From: Pseudomonadota bacterium
GTDB lineage: Bacteria; Pseudomonadota; Gammaproteobacteria; Burkholderiales; Burkholderiaceae_C
Assembly (NCBI GenBank): GCA_023410975.1
Contig: JAEYPG010000095.1
Location: 1 to 6,464 of the forward strand
DNA: 6,464 bases
Direction of reading: 5' to 3'
The notes beneath the pieces were generated by a model. It was not told the origin of the DNA and ran no database searches. It worked only from the letters and a program-made list of their open reading frames with translations. Position numbers and translations under genes: made by a program. Below are positions 3,812 to 6,464 of this stretch, piece after piece (position 1 is the first letter of the stretch; the number at the start of each line of letters is the position of its first letter).

Positions 3812-6241
3812 TCAGGTGGCCGTGCACACGGTGAGCCACTGCCCACCGCGCCAGCGCTCCACACGGCCCGCCTCGGGGGCCAGCCGCAACAGGTACAGCC
3901 AGCCGTGCTGCACGAGGTCGCGCACCGCCGCATGGCGTGCCAGCACGGCGTCGATGGCCGCGCGCGGCGCTTCGATGAACACGCTCAGCCGCAGCGGCTG
4001 GTGGCGCAGGCGCTGCCCGTCATGGACGCTCTGCAGCGGCAGCCCGATGCGCAGGTCGCCCCCGTTGCCCTCGAACACGCCGATGTGCCCGCCCACCACG
4101 TTGTGCAGCGTCTTGTTGCCACTGCCCCAGCGGTGGTTGTCCACCGTGCTGGCGTGGTACTGCAGGTTGATCCAGTTCGCCACCACCATGGGCGCGGTCA
4201 TGATCAGCTCCAGCGTGCGGCCCTCGCCATCCTCGCGCCAGTCGTAGTCATGCAGGAAGCAGCGCCCGTCCAGCCGCAGATGGCGGCTGCGCGCGCGCGG
4301 TGCGGCGATGAAGGCGGCATTCCCGGCCAAGCCCCACTCGGGCCGCAATTGCGCCCAGTCGTTGGCGCGCCGGCGCAGGGCCCGAGCCAGCGCCTCGGGC
4401 TCGTGGACCAGTTCCTTCAGGCCCAGCGCCGAGGCGCGCTCGGCTCGCACGAGCTGGCCAGCCTGCTCCAGCCAGCGGCGCAGCGCCGCCAGCTCGCCTT
4501 GCCGCGCCGGCGGCACCAGGTCGGTGTCCAGCAAGCTCACCTCGTCGGTGGTGGTGTTGTGCAGCGCGGGCAGCACGTGGGTGGTGGCGGGCAAGTCGAT
4601 GCCGTGCTGCAGGCGCAGCAGCTCGCGCACGCTGCGCGTGTTGAGCAGCCCCGCCAGCACCCGCGCGTTGACCTCGCCCGATTGCCCGCCGCAAGCGCCG
4701 CAATCCAGACTGGCCGCATGCGCGTTGTTGACGCTCTGGCTGCCATGCCCGGTCACCAGCAGCAGCGGTGCGAAGCCGCGCGTGAGCCCCATGGCCTGCA
4801 GGACGTTGCGCGCCAGCAGCGCGGCGGCGGCGGGGTCGTCCTCGACCAGCGCCAGGCGCGGCCGAGCCTCCCGCGCTTCGCGCGACAGCCCGGTGTGCTC
4901 CCAGCGCCGCGGCGCGGCCGTGGAGGGCAGGCTGTCGGCCAGCAGCGCAGCGCCATGCAGCAGCCCGCAGGACTCGACGTAGCTGAAGGCCGACGCAGGC
5001 GATCCCCGCAGCTCGGCCCAGCGCTGGCGCCACTGCAGCACCGCTTGGCGCCGGCGCCGCCAGGCCTGCGCCAGCGAGGGCGACTCCACCTGCTCCCCGA
5101 CCTCGTGCGCAGGCGCCAGCAGCCCCGGCAGTTGCGGGCGAATCAAGTCGCTGCCCAGCGGTGCGTAGGCAATGGGCAGCCCGAAGAAGCCGGCGAAGCC
5201 GCGCGTGCGCACCGCGGGCGCCACCGCCTCCAGCGCGCGCCGCAGCGGCTCCGAGCGCACATCGATGCAGAACACCGCCTGCACGGCGCAGGGCACCGGC
5301 TCGGGTTCGGCCGGCCTCGACGCCAGCAAGCCTTCACCCAGCCCTTGCTGGTAGGCCGTCTCCAGGGCTTCCTGCAGCTGCCACGCGGCGCGGCCAGCCT
5401 CGGCACGGCGCGCGGCGTCCTGTTCCACCGCGGCCCAGCGCAGCGCCCAGTCGTCCAGCGGCAGCGCCGCCGGGGCGTCTTCCAGCAGCAGCAGCTCCCA
5501 GGCCAGGCGCACCGCCAGCAACTGCACGAGATGCGTGTCCTCCGCGCCGTGCAGCCGTGCCTGCCAGCGCAGCCCGGCACACCAGGCCGCCCAGCCGTTG
5601 ATGCTCAGCAGCAGCGCGCTGAGGTAAGCCGCGCGGGCAGCCGCAGGGATGCGCAGTGCCGCCAGCGCCGCGGCAATGAGCGCCTGGGGCTGGTCCGGCA
5701 GTGCCTGCAGCCGCGCGGCGAGCCAGCGCCGTCCGCGCTGCCACGGCAGGCCGCGATCGGCGCCAAGCTGCCGCCGCCAGCTGCCGTACAGGCCCGGCGC
5801 CGTGTCCAGCCGCCAGCGCGACTGGGTGGTGTCGAAGAAGGCGGCGCAGTGCTGGCTGATCTGGTGCGTCAAACGCTCGTTCCAGTCCAGGCCGCCTGGG
5901 GCGGGCGCTGCAGCTTCGCGCAAGTCGCTGAGCAGCGGCAGGCGCCCGGCCGGGACTTGCGGTGCCTCCAGCGCGGCCCGCAGTGCGCCGGCATCCGGGC
6001 CCGCCAGAGCCTGCTGCAGCTGCTCGCGGTACCAGGGCCGCGGCATCGTCAGCCGCGTGCCGCACAGCAAGCCCAGCTCGGCTTCGGCGCGTTCGATGGG
6101 CATGCCGGTCCAGCCCAGGTACGGATTGACGGCGATGAGCTGGTCCAGCGGCCAGGTCGGCGCGATGCGGTCGCAGGCCTGGGCCACGTCGCGGGCCAGC
6201 GCCTCGGCGTCCCGCAGGAGTTCGTGGGCGAGCGAGTCCAT
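3812..6241 (-). CDS. dabA: DabA, DUF2309/UPF0753 zinc subunit of the energy-coupled inorganic carbon accumulation complex
   Basis: DabA is a peripheral, cytoplasm-facing protein with a beta-carbonic-anhydrase-like zinc site. With the membrane protein DabB it forms a complex thought to use the cation gradient to hydrate CO2 in one direction and accumulate bicarbonate. The 809-aa product has the family signatures PLDQLIAVNPYLGW (31-44), VFCIDVRSE (323-331), GFAGFFGLPI (348-357), VTGHGSQSVNNAHAASLDCG (496-515) followed at once by ACGG, NWINLQYHASTVDN (689-702) and HNVVGGHIGVFEGNGGDLR (713-731). The expected zinc ligands are present as Cys325, Asp327, His499 and Cys514. Their spacing (2, 172, 15) matches that recalled for the Halothiobacillus neapolitanus protein (Cys351, Asp353, His524, Cys539). 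The start at 6241 is fixed by GGAGG 6 nt upstream and by a TGATG overlap with dabB; a longer 844-aa reading would lie inside dabB. The size is close to that of DabA from chemoautotrophs. No frameshift is seen. Confidence 0.97.
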   Translation of the reverse strand: MDSLAHELLRDAEALARDVAQACDRIAPTWPLDQLIAVNPYLGWTGMPIERAEAELGLLCGTRLTMPRPWYREQLQQALAGPDAGALRAALEAPQVPAGRLPLLSDLREAAAPAPGGLDWNERLTHQISQHCAAFFDTTQSRWRLDTAPGLYGSWRRQLGADRGLPWQRGRRWLAARLQALPDQPQALIAAALAALRIPAAARAAYLSALLLSINGWAAWCAGLRWQARLHGAEDTHLVQLLAVRLAWELLLLEDAPAALPLDDWALRWAAVEQDAARRAEAGRAAWQLQEALETAYQQGLGEGLLASRPAEPEPVPCAVQAVFCIDVRSEPLRRALEAVAPAVRTRGFAGFFGLPIAYAPLGSDLIRPQLPGLLAPAHEVGEQVESPSLAQAWRRRRQAVLQWRQRWAELRGSPASAFSYVESCGLLHGAALLADSLPSTAAPRRWEHTGLSREAREARPRLALVEDDPAAAALLARNVLQAMGLTRGFAPLLLVTGHGSQSVNNAHAASLDCGACGGQSGEVNARVLAGLLNTRSVRELLRLQHGIDLPATTHVLPALHNTTTDEVSLLDTDLVPPARQGELAALRRWLEQAGQLVRAERASALGLKELVHEPEALARALRRRANDWAQLRPEWGLAGNAAFIAAPRARSRHLRLDGRCFLHDYDWREDGEGRTLELIMTAPMVVANWINLQYHASTVDNHRWGSGNKTLHNVVGGHIGVFEGNGGDLRIGLPLQSVHDGQRLRHQPLRLSVFIEAPRAAIDAVLARHAAVRDLVQHGWLYLLRLAPEAGRVERWRGGQWLTVCTAT

Positions 6242-6464
6242 CAGCGGCCTCCGGTGGCAGCGGTTTGCAGGCGGGACACGGGCCGGGTGGGCGATTGCGA
6301 ATGGCGCGGGCGTGGACCCGGCGAGCCCAGCCACCGGCTCAGCCACTCGTCCAGGAACAGCCCGCCGTAGAGCCAGGGATACAGGCGCCGGCCCAGCGCG
6401 CCCTGCGGCGCGATCGCCTGCACGCCCTGCAGCAGGAACAGCAGCCCGAAGGCCAGCGCCACGC
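6241..6464 (-). CDS. dabB: DabB, NuoL-like membrane subunit, C-terminal fragment (5' end beyond window)
   Basis: Only the last 73 residues are visible; the gene runs off the right edge. DabB belongs to the proton-conducting membrane transporter family (NuoL/MrpA-like) and is the ion-translocating membrane partner of DabA. The visible part has a hydrophobic helix (ALAFGLLFLLQGV, near the edge). A segment LYPWLYGGLFLDEWLSRWLG follows, which resembles the conserved end of DabB/NuoL-like proteins. The tail is short, polar and Arg/Pro/Ser-rich. Identification rests mostly on the immediate TGATG overlap with dabA and the usual dabB-dabA order, because most of the protein is missing. Its stop codon shares one base with the dabA start, which points to translational coupling and a fixed ratio of the two subunits. 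Confidence 0.85.
   Translation of the reverse strand, partial: VALAFGLLFLLQGVQAIAPQGALGRRLYPWLYGGLFLDEWLSRWLGSPGPRPRHSQSPTRPVSRLQTAATGGR
6248..6252 (-). promoter_or_regulatory. Ribosome-binding site for dabA inside the dabB 3' end
   Basis: GGAGG on the minus strand lies 6 nt before the dabA ATG and within the last codons of dabB. It decides the dabA start at 6241 over an upstream in-frame ATG at 6346. Together with the TGATG overlap it suggests that ribosomes finishing dabB can re-initiate on dabA. Confidence 0.75.

Noticed and set aside
6242..6346. Longer DabA starting at 6346
   Set aside because: The added 35 residues overlap dabB in another frame and do not look like DabA, while the ATG at 6241 has GGAGG and the TGATG overlap.
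3770..6370. An 866-codon open frame on the plus strand, antisense to dabA
   Set aside because: Its translation is Gln/Arg/His/Ala-rich with no domain pattern, and the opposite strand encodes a clear DabA with all key residues. Long antisense open frames are common in very GC-rich genes.

Overview
The window comes from a GC-rich genome (roughly 70% G+C by eye). Gene style and protein similarity suggest a proteobacterium, most likely a beta- or gammaproteobacterium. The best-supported content is a DabB-DabA pair, the energy-coupled dissolved inorganic carbon (DIC) accumulation system. It is typical of chemolithoautotrophs such as sulfur oxidisers, although heterotrophs also carry it. The species cannot be named from the sequence alone.

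Left third (1-1978). A LysR-type regulator gene runs on the minus strand off the left edge. It is divergent from a small single-domain cupin gene (934-1311). Their shared 145-bp gap holds a perfect LysR-type dyad (TTGTG-N5-CACAA, T-N11-A spacing), itself enclosed by a second 7-bp inverted repeat. The regulator stops resembling its family near residue 217, about 130 bp from the window edge, so its 3' end may be broken by an insertion. Behind the cupin come a 9-bp hairpin, a 68-residue orphan ORF with a strong Shine-Dalgarno sequence, a patch of lower G+C, and a second small unknown ORF (1664-1963) ending 15 bp from the convergent gene set.

Right two thirds (1979-6464), all minus strand, in transcription order: the C-terminal end of dabB (cut by the right edge), dabA (809 aa, stop/start overlap TGATG with dabB), cysD (ATP sulfurylase small subunit, 321 aa), and a 228-residue protein of unknown function. 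DabA keeps the four residues expected to hold zinc (Cys325, Asp327, His499, Cys514). DabB is the membrane, NuoL-like ion-translocating partner. Together they should hydrate CO2 in the cytoplasm vectorially and build up bicarbonate for carbon fixation.

The most unusual arrangement is cysD without cysN: the gene that normally follows it is replaced by the unknown 228-aa gene, and the neighbour upstream is a carbon-uptake operon. CysD without CysN is not known to make an effective sulfate adenylyltransferase, so cysN is either elsewhere in the genome or this is a rearranged locus. No tRNA, rRNA, CRISPR array or complete mobile element was seen.
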